A stretch of DNA of 64,000 nt, from the NCBI GenBank assembly GCA_963576725.1, contig OY755240.1, positions 37,908,629 through 37,972,628 of the forward strand, read 5' to 3'. Numbering within the stretch: the first letter of the stretch is position 1; each line of letters starts with the position of its first letter. The notes below the pieces were generated by a model. The model saw only the letters and a list, made by a program, of their open reading frames with translations. It was not told the DNA's origin and ran no database searches. Below, piece after piece: positions 23,300-32,937 of the stretch. The position numbers and the translations under genes are program-made. Source of the stretch: Azorinus chamasolen (lineage: Eukaryota; Mollusca; Bivalvia; Cardiida; Solecurtidae).

Positions 23300-24166
23300 C
23301 CAGTGACGGAATATTGTCCATGTGTGGGGATCTCTGACGGAACAGGTCCATCTGTAAATGGGACAGAAGATCTGGTAAGATATTTGTTTTACCTTTGATG
23401 TGTTTAGCTTTTAGCAAGACATTGTGTCATACTGGCAAGGACCAAACGACGAACAAGCTGCATCACAAAAGTGGTATGTTTGTTAATGATATGAACCACA
23501 GCCATGTTGTCTGAATGTCTGAATGAAAAAGTAGGCACTGGTTGGCCCAACTCGTGACCCCAAATTTCTAACGAGAGAACAATGGGGAAAAATGATGTTC
23601 ATGGAGGCCAAATGCTGTAGCCACAATCCATACAACCAATGGGTTCTAAAAAAGACTACCCAAACCAATTGCACTAGCTACATCCGTGGATAGCCAACGC
23701 TTTGTAAAAGCAGCTTATTGCCATTTAACTGGTCACAGAAAATCTGCCAGGCTTGCAGGTCTCGCCTGCTTTCCATGTTTAAAGTAACCCGATTGCGAGG
23801 TTTGGTTACCTTAAGGGTCAGATCTGTAAGGCGTCTCATGAAGCAGGGACCGGGGACTACAGCCTTACAACCGAAATTGAGTAGGCCCAAGGGGGGTTGT
23901 AAAGTTTTTAGAGTTCTTTGGCAAGTTGTAAGCGGATTTTGACCAGCTTATCAAATGGTAGTCTAGCTTCCATAGAGATGGAATCCAATTCTAGTCCAAT
24001 GAATGTGATGATTGTGCACGCATGTTCAGTGTTTTTCTGGATTTGGTCGGAATCATTGCGATATTACAGAAATCAAGAAAACGTTGTAGGGACCTGTTAC
24101 ATTCGGTGACGGTTCGAGTCATGAACAGATAATCGTTAATGATATGGTGTATGTAGTAAAACGTCT
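23300..24166 (-). pseudogene. DIRS/Ngaro-like RT C-terminus and RNase H
   Basis: Minus strand, in order: YIHHIINDYLF (24150-24115) where an active enzyme has YxDD, here degraded; IPTKSRKTL; then GLLNFGCKAVVPGPCFMRRL and RRDLQAWQIFCDQLNG (23890-23700), hallmark of the DIRS RT-RNase H connection. RNase H-like pieces run to about 23483, and KHIKGKTNILPDLLS follows near 23370. Multiple stops and frameshifts mark it as dead. DIRS-like elements lack an integrase and use a tyrosine recombinase, which follows here. Confidence 0.75.
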
Positions 24167-24391
24167 CCCCGTACTTCATTCTCAGTGTTGTTATACCTTC
24201 TGATCCTTCGAGATCATGAATTTCAGTACTTCTTGTTCTGAAAATTGAATACCTCTTAAGCCGGTGCTAGGGGGCGTGAGCAGTGTTGCACTTTCAATTA
24301 CTGTTCATGAACAGACTCAATAAAACCGAGTCTGCCATTTTCTCTTTTTGTGTTGCAATTTCTGCTCTCCGGGGGTCACCCCCTTTCAGAA
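24167..24391 (-). mobile_element. TR element copy inside DIRS-like RT
   Basis: Reverse-oriented TR ending CCCTTTCAGAATT at 24391. The longer version of the family continues leftward through TCAGTACTTCTTG, ATGATCTCG-type sequence and GTTGTTATACC. RT coding lies on both sides, so this is an insertion within the gene. Confidence 0.65.
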
Positions 24392-24395
24392 TTGT

Positions 24396-24790
24396 TATGT
24401 ACGATCCACTCAAGAGCTGTACTGAAACGCTCAAAATGGAATATGAGCTGGATCAAAATGTATGCCATAGATCGTGATCCGAATGATGGACATGAATTGG
24501 CCAGGGATTAATCGAAATTCATTATCCGAGTTTGTTTTTGCTATAAATGTGCCAGGACCTAACTGTAGGAGAAGAGTGACAGCGTCATCGAAAGTAGTGT
24601 ACTGAACTGATGAAAGTATTTGGTCAATAAAATCGTTAATGGAATGACCTACTGGGTAAGTTAAATGTTTAATCAGACGGTAGGAACCAAATCAATTTTA
24701 AGTTCTGAAATGGGAAGGAGTGGAAAGGCCCTCGGATGCGTCCTGCATCCAATTCTCTCCACAGTTTGGCTAAAGAATTGAAAAGGAATC
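24396..24790 (-). pseudogene. DIRS/Ngaro-like RT N-terminal half
   Basis: ELDAGRIRGPFHSFPFQNL at about 24765-24705 is the conserved entry motif of DIRS-type RT. Further pieces in shifted frames correspond to the loop before the palm (PSRSFH, then SVHYF) and the region ending ERFSTALEW-like near 24400. At least four frameshifts or stops are present. Confidence 0.65.
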
Positions 24791-24829
24791 ACTTCTGGTG
24801 CAATAAATTGTTCGTGCCAATGGCCAATA

Positions 24830-25015
24830 TGACAATGTGTGGCCCAAAATCCCGGATATGGTCCAATAAAGTCTCTAAATGGTCGCTCCTTGGAAGCCCG
24901 AAATTTGCACTAGAGGGTCCAGGTTGAAATTAAAATGCAGTTCACTTCTGTTTGCTATAAAACCTTTCAAACGTTTCACGTATGAGTGTCCAAATAACTG
25001 AATACGTGTCGCCAT
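24830..25015 (-). pseudogene. SGNH hydrolase-like fragment upstream of the DIRS RT
   Basis: Starts at an ATG (25015) and reads MATRIQLFGHSYVKRL, where G-H-S fits block I of SGNH/GDSL hydrolases with the nucleophilic Ser. After one frameshift comes HIVILAIGTNNL, where GTNN fits block III (G-x-N). A stop follows, and the RT begins about 20 codons later on the same strand. Some Ngaro-type elements are known to carry SGNH hydrolase domains, which supports the assignment. The esterase role there is unknown. Confidence 0.6.
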
Positions 25016-25351
25016 TTTGAATAATGATCACGGCGCCCCCGCGTGGAAAGAAAGTGGTCATGTGGACCAAAGACCTATGTTATCAATGGTCTTTGCGTGG
25101 ACCAAGCGTGTCCTTCTTCAGCTATGTCACAATGTGCGACGTGGGTTAAAACAATGGAAACTCCACAGATCCCAGAACACCGTGTGTAAAATGTAACATG
25201 AACAACTTATAAAAACAGTTCTACCTCTGTAGTAGTATAGGGAATGGGGGTTCTGGCGCACTTCTTTTAACCAGTTTTAGAATGATCTAAGGCTTCCACA
25301 GGTAAACTCAAATAAGACTCAAATTTAAGTTAACCTGTTTAAAACTTTTTA
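25016..25351. other. Spacer without recognisable feature
   Basis: Includes a short imperfect inverted repeat (GGACCAAAGACC..GGTCTTTGCGTGGACC, about 25064-25104). No coding frame of note. Confidence 0.4.
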
Positions 25352-25823
25352 ATCCTTCGAGCTCATGCATTTCAGTACTTCTTGTTCTGAAAATTGAATA
25401 CCGCTTAAGCCGGTGCTAGGGGGCGTGAGCAGTGTTGCACTTTCAATTACTGTTCATGAACAGACTCAATAAAACCGAGTCTGCAATTTTCTCTTTTTGT
25501 GTTGTGTTGTTTGCTCTCGGGGATCACCCCCTTTCAGAATTTATAATCTTCACAACAGCAGGTGTTAAGTGCTTGTGTGGCGGCCGTAAAACGTCGCCCC
25601 GTACTTCATTCTCAGTGTTGTTATACCTTCTGATCATTCGAGATCATGAATTTCAGTACTTCTTGTTCTGAAAATTGAATACCGCTTAAGCCGGTGCTAG
25701 GGGGCGTGAGCAGTGTTGCACTTTCAATTACTGTTCATGAACAGACTCAATAAAACCGAGTCTGCAATTTTCTCTTTTTGTGTTGTAATTTTTGCTCTCG
25801 GGGATCACCCCCTTTCAGAATTT
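25352..25823 (-). repeat. Two TR copies in direct tandem with a shared linker
   Basis: TR copies at 25352-25542 and 25636-25823 face the same way, separated by a 93-bp linker (GTGTGGCGGCCG, GCCCCGTACTTCATTC). The same linker joins the TR pair at 30370-30762, so the dimer is a recurring structure. Each copy ends CCCCTTTCAGAATTTA. Confidence 0.75.
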
Positions 25824-26193
25824 ACACAGAATAATCGACCTATATCACCACTTCAAAAAAATAAGTCTTAAAATCATTATCAGTCCCGCCCCAACCACTG
25901 GGCGGGACTGATCGTTTTAAATAATAATTGTTATTGTTATTTTTTATTTTTATTTTACTAAGTCAGATGGAGACTCATTAAAATCCTTTAATGAAACACT
26001 TTTAGGATGTTCTCTCTCTTTATGAACTACCCACACCGCATAATTAGCCATCATGAAGGAAGCGATGGGTAGACTAATTTGAATGATCTCTATCACGTGT
26101 ATTATCGGTGGACACATAATTTTAAATAGGGGTTATATATCTAATATAAAGGAGGGGCCGTTATCATTAACACATGTACAGATCATTGAGAAT
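25824..26193. other. Spacer with a GC-rich hairpin
   Basis: At 25879-25912 a 13-bp perfect stem (ATCAGTCCCGCCC with GGGCGGGACTGAT) closes an 8-bp loop, flanked by AT-rich DNA. No gene recognised. Confidence 0.5.
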
Positions 26194-26626
26194 TCACTTT
26201 TTTACGAGCTCGTCTAATGCTTCTTTGCGGCCTTGTTCTAGTAGGGTTTTTGTTCAATTCATCTATATTCTCAGTAGGCTCTTTGCAGAGGCATTTAGTT
26301 TCAGGTCTTCAAACTTCTGGGCTTCTTGAATAACAAGGCGGTTACTCAACGTTTGATATATCCCCATCCACGAGTGCTTTGCTTACAATATCGGAAACCG
26401 AGTTAATCTTTGCCCGTGCAATTGCCTCGATACGTTGATGTTTACTACACTTAGTAAATAGACGACGTCCAACCACCTTACTAATAACAGCGAAACCAGC
26501 GCATCCAAGAGAACCAGCCTGAAGGCCTATTGCAACTGGGATAGCCACGATTGTAGAAAGAAGCCCAACTCCTCCGATACTTAGACCGGCACCAGCACAT
26601 GTTAGAGTGGCGTCAAATCCGCCTAT
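26194..26626 (-). pseudogene. Glycine-rich hydrophobic protein of a virus-like element, broken near its end
   Basis: Coding appears to begin after the 3' splice-site-like TTCTTTCATAG at 26623, reading GGFDATLTCAGAG, then a glycine/alanine-rich hydrophobic stretch of about 45 residues that could span a membrane. A basic segment (VVGRRLFTKCSKHQRIE) and an Ala/Ser helix (KINSVSDIVSKALVDGDI) follow. A stop at 26342-26344 precedes a probable tail in another frame ending at 26194, so a frameshift near 26350 is likely. I recall similar uncharacterised proteins in cnidarian and mollusc genomes near virus-like genes; the function is unknown. It lies downstream of an RT gene end and of the conserved module on the same strand. 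Confidence 0.55.
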
Positions 26627-26780
26627 GAAAGAACAAAAATGAGTCATGCAGGAAACACCACATACAGAACAAACAGTCGCCCGAACAGCAACACAAGGAA
26701 ACAGCAAATGTACATAACTATAAAAACACCAAGAGACGCACAAAGACAAAACAAACATACAATAGGGGGAAGATGGAAGT

Positions 26781-26860
26781 ACCGCCTTGGAACGGTTAGT
26801 GACAAAAGTCACTGGGGGGGTGGGGGGTAAACCGGTTTATGGGCGCCCAACCTCACACTT
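26781..26860 (-). promoter_or_regulatory. Conserved intergenic module (copy B)
   Basis: On the minus strand: GAGGTTGGGCGCCCATAAACC, GGTTTA, CCCCCAGTGAC, TTTTGTCACT and ACCGTTCCAAGGCGGT. Two potential hairpins (AGTGAC/GTCACT and ACCG/CGGT) are preserved in the copies at 13811-13882 and 34177-34250, although flanking sequence of the third differs. It lies between two same-strand reading frames. Role unknown: leader, promoter or translation signal are all possible. Confidence 0.55.
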
Positions 26861-27139
26861 ATTCCACCCCTACCCTAAAAGATAAACAGTGTAAATAAAT
26901 GTATCCCCTCTCCGACCAATCTACAACAACCGCGATGGCAAATACAGTGGTAAAGTGCATGTATAACGAAAACATTTAAGTGAACAAACTGTATCCACCT
27001 ATCGCTAGTGTACTCAATGATTGAGCTGCAAACAGAGTAACTGTAGAAAAGTAATAAAGGGTACGACAAAAACGAAATGGTACAGATATCCGACGTTCTC
27101 CTTCCGTTTCTGGATTTAAGAGGTCGCCTTCATAGAGTA

Positions 27140-27466
27140 CTAAACCTTTCTTGTCCGCGTACATGCAAAGAGGCCAGCGTGATTGCCAACTGTAAAAGGG
27201 TTGACAACCAAACATGCAGTATGTTGTAGTACTACAGGATCATATCCCTTTTTAATGATTTTTTAACATATTTGATGACCAAAGTGAGAAAATGGGTATG
27301 TCAAATAATTTTACGAAGTTTGTAAATCAAATCACCATAAAATTCAGGATGTGAAATACCATGTCGCAGAAGCGCCTTGAGATTACATTGGTACTTGCCA
27401 ATAAGCGAGAGATTTCGATAGTAAAATTTAGAGAAACTTTTTCTTAGTTTATGGTATCTATATAAT
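27140..27466 (-). pseudogene. Reverse transcriptase C-terminal part, copy B
   Basis: Minus-strand YRYHKLRKSFSKFYYRN then SHPEFYGDLIYKLRKII, matching copy A. After a frameshift near 27300 comes TACLVVNPFTVGNHAGLF and a stop at 27140-27142. The N-terminal side is cut at 27467 by a TR copy. This copy lacks the 1.74 kb element found at the equivalent place in copy C and so serves as the empty site. Confidence 0.75.
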
Positions 27467-27676
27467 AAATTCTGAAGGGAGGTGATCCCCCGAGAGCAAA
27501 AATTGCAACACATAAAGAGAAAATTGCAGACTCGGTTTGATTAAGTCTGTTCATGAACAGTAATTGAAAGTGCAACACTGCACGCGCCCCCTAGCACCGG
27601 CTTAAGCGGTATTCAATTTTCAGAACAAGAAGTACTGAAATTCATGATCTCGAAGGATCAGAAGGTATAACAACAC
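27467..27676 (+). mobile_element. TR element copy truncating RT copy B
   Basis: AAATTCTGAAGGGAGGTGAT through GGTATAACAACAC, an extended TR version of about 210 bp. The RT does not resume on its far side, so either a deletion followed or this TR marks a larger junction. Confidence 0.7.
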
Positions 27677-27986
27677 TAGTTCACACCTCGCTTATATTTT
27701 TTATAGAGACATGCTCTTTTCTCAGCCTCACGTTTAAAATCGGCTTGTATGCGGGTTATCTCCTGTAGGCGGTAAGCGTGCCCCGACTCTGGCAGGGTTG
27801 GATAATATTTCATATTTGCAGAACGATATTATATTTCTCACATTTCTAATTCAATTAGGAGTGCAACTACACCCGCAGCGTGCGTGTCTCCGGTTTGTAT
27901 CTCATGACTGAAAGTTGATGGTATCACCCTTATTAATTTCTAGAGGTGTTTGAAAAGTCTTATTAGCGGAGTAACTCTTTGGAGTC
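27677..27986. other. Spacer, no feature recognised
   Basis: Lies downstream of the tail-fibre-like gene. No domain-bearing frame. Confidence 0.4.
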
Positions 27987-28625
27987 TTAATTGTGATTAC
28001 CCACAACGACCCTATCTTCTGATAAACCATCGCGATTGACTGAAGAGAGAGACATAGCAAAGATTTTCCCTTTTGTCATCATAACATAACCCACTTTACC
28101 TTGATTACTGCCTTTTGCGTTGGAACCGAAAGACCATTCAAATTCCCCTTCGATCAGGGGGCCACGTTCGTCTGCCACAAGGGTAATTACAGAATTAATT
28201 TGGCTGATTCTAGTGTCAACGTAGTACCTGTTACCAGCATCTGTAGAAGTGTGTATGGTTCCCACATCCCGGATCCGGTGACCACCGAGGTTTAAATCAC
28301 CTTCCATAGCTGTATAACCATTTTTATAGAGGAAAAAATCATCGAAAAAATCCAACCTATCTCGTTTTATATCCGCCGAATTTATCTTCGCCAAAACTAC
28401 AGCGTTAACATATTCCTTGTTAGCGGCATCAGTGTGTTGGGTTCCCACATCCAGGATCCGGTGACCACCGAGGTTTAAATCACCTTCCATAGCTGTATCA
28501 CCATTTTTGCGAAGGACTTCAGCTCTTAAAACACACCATCCCTCTCGTACCAACATCGCTGAAAACGCATCCGAAAGTTCTTTAATGTCTCCGAGATTTT
28601 TAATCCGACCCCCATTAGGTCTACG
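27987..28625 (-). pseudogene. Tail-fibre-like repeat protein of a virus-like element, 3' part
   Basis: The open part runs from about 28556 to the stop at 27987. It contains two near-identical modules: KNGDTAMEGDLNLGGHRI with VGTQHTDAANKEYV, then KNGYTAMEGDLNLGGHRI with VGTIHTSTDAGNRYYV. The G-D-(L/M)-N-x-x-x-x-x-I .. D-A-x-N-x-x-Y-V pattern is the classic shaft repeat of phage and virus tail fibres. The C-terminal part (FEWSFGSNAKGSNQGKVGY) looks like a globular head domain. A 5' extension to 28625 is interrupted by a stop. The N-terminus lies at 30077-30110 beyond an inserted element. A trimeric adhesive fibre is the likely fold; host target unknown. Confidence 0.65.
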
Positions 28626-28631
28626 TCACCT

Positions 28632-30076
28632 TCCTTCGTCTTTTTTATACGCCCAGCTAATAAAGGTGGTCGTATATTGGCGTGGCCCTATCCGTCCGTC
28701 CGTTCGTTCGTTCGTTCCTTCGTTCGTTCGTCCGTCCGTCAACATTTTGTTTGTCCGCAGTTTCTCGGAAAACCATCTGACAGATATTAATGAAACTTCA
28801 CACAAATGTTTAATGCATCAAAATCTGAAGCTGAGTTGATTCTGAGGTTCATTTGATTTTTCGTTTCAGAGTCATGGCCCTTGTCCTTAAAAAATAATGC
28901 AAATACATGCAAATAGTTTGTCCGCTGTTTTCTGGTAAAAATATTTGAGAGATATTAATGAAACTTCACACAGATGGTTAATGCATCAAGATCTGAAGCT
29001 GAGTCGATTCTGAGATTCATTTGATTTGTCGTTTCAGAGTTATGGCCCTCGTACTTAAAAAATAATGCAAATACATGCAAATAGTTTGTCTGCTGTTTTC
29101 TGGGAAAACTATTTGAGAGATAGTAATGAAACTTCACACAAATGTTTAATGCATCAAGATCTGAAGCTGAGTTGATTCTGAGGATCATTTAATTTTTCGT
29201 TTCAGAGTTATGTCCCTTGTCCTTAAAAAGTAATGTAAATACATGCAAATAGTTCGTCCGCTGTTTTCTGGGAAAATTATTTGAGAGATATTAATGAAAC
29301 TTCACACAAATGTTTAATGCATCAAGATCTGAAGCTGAGTCTATTCGGAGATTCATTTGATTTGTCGTTTCGGAGTTATAGCCCTTTTACTTAAAAAATA
29401 ATGCAATATATTCATATAGTTTGTCCGCTGTTTTCTGGGAAGACTGTTTGACAGATATTAATGAAACTTCACACATGTTTAATGCATCATGACCTGAAGC
29501 TAAGTCAATTCTGAGGTTCATTTGATTTGTCGTTTTTGGAGTTATAGCCCTTGCACTTAAAAAAAATAATGCAAATCTATGCAAATATGAGGATGGCCAT
29601 AACTTTTTCATTTGAAATGATATTTACTTCAATTTTTTATATGGTTAAACCTTAATATGAATTTTCACATATATTGCTGGGGTTTTGATATGTGATTTTA
29701 TTCTAAAGTTATGGTCCTTGAACTTTGTGTGTTTGTTGCTTTGTTTGTCTGTCAACTTTAAGTTTGTCTGTTGTTTTCTGGGAAAACTATTAAAATGAAA
29801 TAAATGAAACTTAACACAAATGTTTTAAGCAACAAAATCTGAAGCTGAGCTTATTTTGAGGTTCATTCACTTTGTCTTTACAGAGGTCTGGCCGTTGCAC
29901 TTTACAAAAATCTGCAAATATGAGGATTAGCTGTAACTTTTTTATTTAATAAGATATTCACTTCAATTTTTGTTTACCTTATTGAAAATCAAGATCAGAA
30001 GCACAGATTAGAAAATGTCAACACTTATAAGGCATGTTGAATCAGAGAAAGTTTGCAAGTGGGCGGTACTCTTGTT
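28632..30076 (+). mobile_element. Tandem-core element, family F5 (about 166-bp unit), inserted in fibre gene
   Basis: An imperfect 5' hairpin (ATACGCCCAGC / GGTGGTCGTAT) is followed by a CCGT/TTCG tract at 28690-28739 ending CGTCAACATTTTG. About seven core units carry GTCCGCTGTTTTCTGG, AATGAAACTTCACAC, TGCATCAAGATCTGAAGCTG and GAGTTATGGCCCTTG. The right end is GTGGGCGGTACTCTTGTTA. The F5 unit shares the ordered phrases GTCCG, GAAACTTCA and GAGTTAT-GCCC with F3. Confidence 0.7.
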
Positions 30077-30110
30077 ACGTATTGGGATAAATCTGGTAAA
30101 TGCAACCTTT
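30077..30110 (-). pseudogene. Fibre-like gene N-terminal scrap, minus copy
   Basis: Minus-strand LPDLSQYV, the same residues as in the plus-strand copy at 31428-31504, which reads FPDLSQYV. Both are cut at the same codon by an element ending AACAAGAG. Confidence 0.55.
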
Positions 30111-30369
30111 TATTTGTTAGTCCGAGCTTTGACTGCGGCATCTGTTGTAACTTTGGCAATCTATATTTTTTCCAGATATCGGGTATATTGGTAAAAAAGA
30201 ATTGATCGGGGTCAGCTGTGATTAGGAGAGTGGTTAGATTACTGGCCTGTATGTTTTCTCGGATATACCGCTCCTGTCTTATACTTTACTTCGCTATTAA
30301 AGTTAAACACCTCCATTTTTATAATAATGTTTCAGACTATCTCTAATATAACTAATGGTCCGACATATC
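30111..30369. other. Spacer, no feature recognised
   Basis: No domain-bearing frame or repeat recognised between the fibre scrap and the TR pair. Confidence 0.4.
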
Positions 30370-30762
30370 TTCAACAACTTTTAATTACTACTCATGAACA
30401 GACTCGATAAAACCGAGTCTGCAATTTTCTCTTTTTGCATTTCTACTTTTGCTTTTGAAGGATCACCCTTTTTCAGAATATATGTACTTCACAACAGCAG
30501 GTGTTAAGTGTTTGTGTGGCGGCCGTAAAAAGTCGCCCCGTACTTCATTTTCAGTGTTGTTATATTTTTTGGTCCTTCGGGATCATTAGTTTTGATGTTA
30601 TTAGTTTTGTAAATTTAATACTGCTGAAGCCGGTGCTAGGGGGCGTGAGTAGTGTTGCACTTTTAATTACTACTCGTGAACAGACTCAATAAAACCGAGT
30701 CTGCAATTTTCTCTTTTTGCATTTCTACTTTTGCTTTCGAAGGATCACCCTTTTTCAGAATA
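30370..30762 (-). repeat. TR tandem pair, diverged
   Basis: A partial TR (30370-30480), the GTGTGGCGGCCG linker, then a full TR (30567-30762). Compared with the 25 kb pair these share private changes such as TTTTGCATTTCTACTTTTGC, so they form a subfamily together with the copy at 31184. Confidence 0.7.
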
Positions 30763-30769
30763 TATTTAC

Positions 30770-31431
30770 ACCATTAGTCTTAAGTTTGACGACAAAAATG
30801 GAACGGTTAAAATTGGTCAACATACTCCAGTTCCGGAGATTATTAAGTTCTCAGATAGGCTCTTATAGCTTCTAGGTTTCGATCAAAGAATATCATGGCT
30901 ATGTGGCAAGAGTGTATATGACTTTGAAAGTGGTGCTTCGTTTTGTTCCCACCACCCGGTAAATTTCAGCCCAAACAGGTTGTTGTATATTCACCTAGAA
31001 GAAATGAACACAGCTGGAAATGTCTTAAATGGGCCCCAGCACTTTACTCGCCGTTGTCACTGTTGGTGGCTAGTTATTTGGAGAAATTATATCATTTGCA
31101 TTCCCTAACCCAGAGTTCAAACGTCTTCGAAAATGCTCCCTATCATAACTCTACCTCTCTGTTAGAGATGAGCTCGGTAATAATATATTCCGAAAATGGG
31201 TGATCCTGCGAAAGCAAAAGTAGAAATGCAAAAAGAGAAAATTGCAGACTCGGTTTTATTGAGTCTGTTCACGAGTAGTAATTAAAAGTTCAACACTACT
31301 CACGCCTCTAGCACCGGCTTAAGAAGTATTCAATTTTCAAAACTAATAACATCAAAACTAATGATCCCGAAGGACCAGAAAAAATAGACAACCACGGTTT
31401 GCCTATTTCTGTTGTTCTTGAAATAAAATGA
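30770..31431 (+). pseudogene. Structural-type protein of a virus-like element, interrupted by a TR copy
   Basis: Plus-strand reading: TISLKFDDKNGTVKIG, an in-frame stop, LLGFDQRISWLCG, VNFSPNRLLYIHLEEMN. A frameshift near 31060 leads to LFGEIISFAFPNPEFKRL and LYLSVRDELGNNI. The last coding piece, DNHGLPISVVLEIK, resumes after the TR at 31184-31385, with the stop overlapping the next gene's ATG (ATGA at 31428-31431). The arrangement of beta-rich segments resembles an uncharacterised structural protein family that I recall from invertebrate virus-like elements; this is an impression, not a proven homology. It precedes the fibre-like gene directly, as expected of linked virion genes. Confidence 0.5.
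31184..31385 (+). mobile_element. TR copy inside the structural-type gene
   Basis: TTCCGAAAATGGGTGATCC through AAACTAATGATCCCG. It interrupts coding between GNNI and DNHGLP, which gives both junctions of the insertion. Confidence 0.65.
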
Positions 31432-31504
31432 GTATCTTTGGTGGTTATGGTGGTGTTAAGGGCTGGAAACCCAGCTCTGATTTTCCTGATTTATCCCAAT
31501 ACGT
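31428..31504 (+). pseudogene. Fibre-like protein N-terminus, plus copy
   Basis: MSIFGGYGGVKGWKPSSDF followed by PDLSQYV. The ATG overlaps the upstream stop. Coding is cut by a minus-strand Helitron-like end. On the far side (about 32936 onward) LGKTDALLAKST could be the resumed sequence, but this is weak. Confidence 0.55.
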
Positions 31505-32937
31505 AACAAGAGGGCCAAGATGGCCCTTAATCGCTCACCTGATTACCATGGATTTAAGATTTGTGCTAGGTAGCCCATGGATAGGGCCAATATTGACATA
31601 AGGGACAATATTTGAACAATGTTGATAGTGGACCATGAGCAGTGGTTCTACAGAACAAGATTTCAAAGATTTAGAATATTGCTAGGGGGCGTGAGCAGTG
31701 TTGCACATTCAATTACTGCTCATGAACAGACTCAATAAAACCGAGTCTGCAATTTTCTCTTTTTGTGTTGCAATTTTTGCTTTCGGGGGATCACCACCCT
31801 TCAGAATTTATCAAGACAATGATTCTGACCAATGAAGATTGGGCTAAAAATTTGCCCTCTAGAGTATTTTTTCTGAGATTTGACCTAGTGATCTACTTTT
31901 TATTCCCATCCCACCCGTGATCACACTGAACCTTGATATCACCAAGACAAACAGTCTGAGCGAGTTTGAGGAAAATTGGGCTAAAATGTGGCCTCTGGAG
32001 TGTAAACAAGATTTTTCTAAGATATGACCCAGTGACCTACTTTTTGACCACACATAACCCACTTTCAAACTTGTCCAAGATTTTATTAGGACAATCATTC
32101 TGACCAATTTTCATGAAGATTTGGCTATAAATGTGACATCTAGAGTGTTCACAAGGTTTTCCTACTATTTGACCTAGTGACCGAGTTTTTAACCCCACAT
32201 AACCCACTTTCAAACTCTTTCGAACTTTTATCATGGCAATCATTATGACCAAGTTTCATGAAGATTAGACAAATAATGTGACCACTAGAGTGTTCACAAG
32301 GTTTTTCTACTGTTTGACCTAGTGACCTAGTTTTCAATCCCACTTGACCCAATTTCGAACTCTTCCGAGATTTTATCAAGACATTTGTTCTGACCAAGTT
32401 TCATGAAGATTGGACAAAAAATGTGACCACTAGAGTGTTCACAAGGTTTTACTACTGTTTGATCTAGTGACCTAGTTTTTAACCCCACTTGACCCACTTT
32501 TCAAACTCCTCCGAGATTTTATCAAGACAGTCATTCTGACCAAGTTTCAGGAACATTGGGCTAATAATATGACCTCTAGAGGGTTCACAAGGTTTTCCTA
32601 CTATTTGACATAACCCACTTTCAAACTTGTCCAATATTTTATTAGGACAATAATTCTGACCAATTTTCATGAAGATTTGGCTATAAATGTTACATCTAGA
32701 GTGTCCACAAGGTTTTCCTACTATTTGACCCAGTGCCCTAGTTTTTAACCCCACATAACCCACTTTCGAACTCGTCCGAGATGTTATCAAGACATTCATT
32801 TTGACAATGTTTCATGAAGATTGGACTAAAATTGTGACCACTAGAGTGTTCACAAGCAAATTGTTGACGACGGACGACGCACGACGCACATCGCACGACG
32901 GACGCCGGACATTCAAGTCTCCCAAAAGACTTGGGAA
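31505..32937 (-). mobile_element. Tandem-core Helitron-like element, family F6, minus orientation
   Basis: The 3' end is at left (AACAAGAGGGCC hairpin, CGCTCACCTG). The core is about six units of roughly 140 bp with GACCTAGTGACCTAG, CATAACCCACTTTC and CAAGTTTCATGAAGAT, one unit shortened. The 5' end is at right, with GACGACGGACGACGCACG and a terminal hairpin AAGTCTCCC / AGACTT. It keeps the common plan although the core shares little with F1-F5. Confidence 0.7.
31681..31810 (-). mobile_element. TR copy inside the F6 element
   Basis: GCTAGGGGGCGTGAGCAGTG through TTCAGAATTTA, 5'-shortened. It is flanked by F6-type sequence on the right (TCAAGACAATGATTC). Confidence 0.7.

Noticed and set aside
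17768..25823. TR copies as terminal inverted repeats of one large element
   Set aside because: Host coding sequence resumes directly on the far side of the copies at 17768 and 31184, so these are solo insertions rather than element ends.
26342..26812. 156-residue protein starting at 26812
   Set aside because: The first 62 residues translate the non-coding module and T-rich tract. Coding-like sequence begins at about 26622 after a splice-site-like AG.
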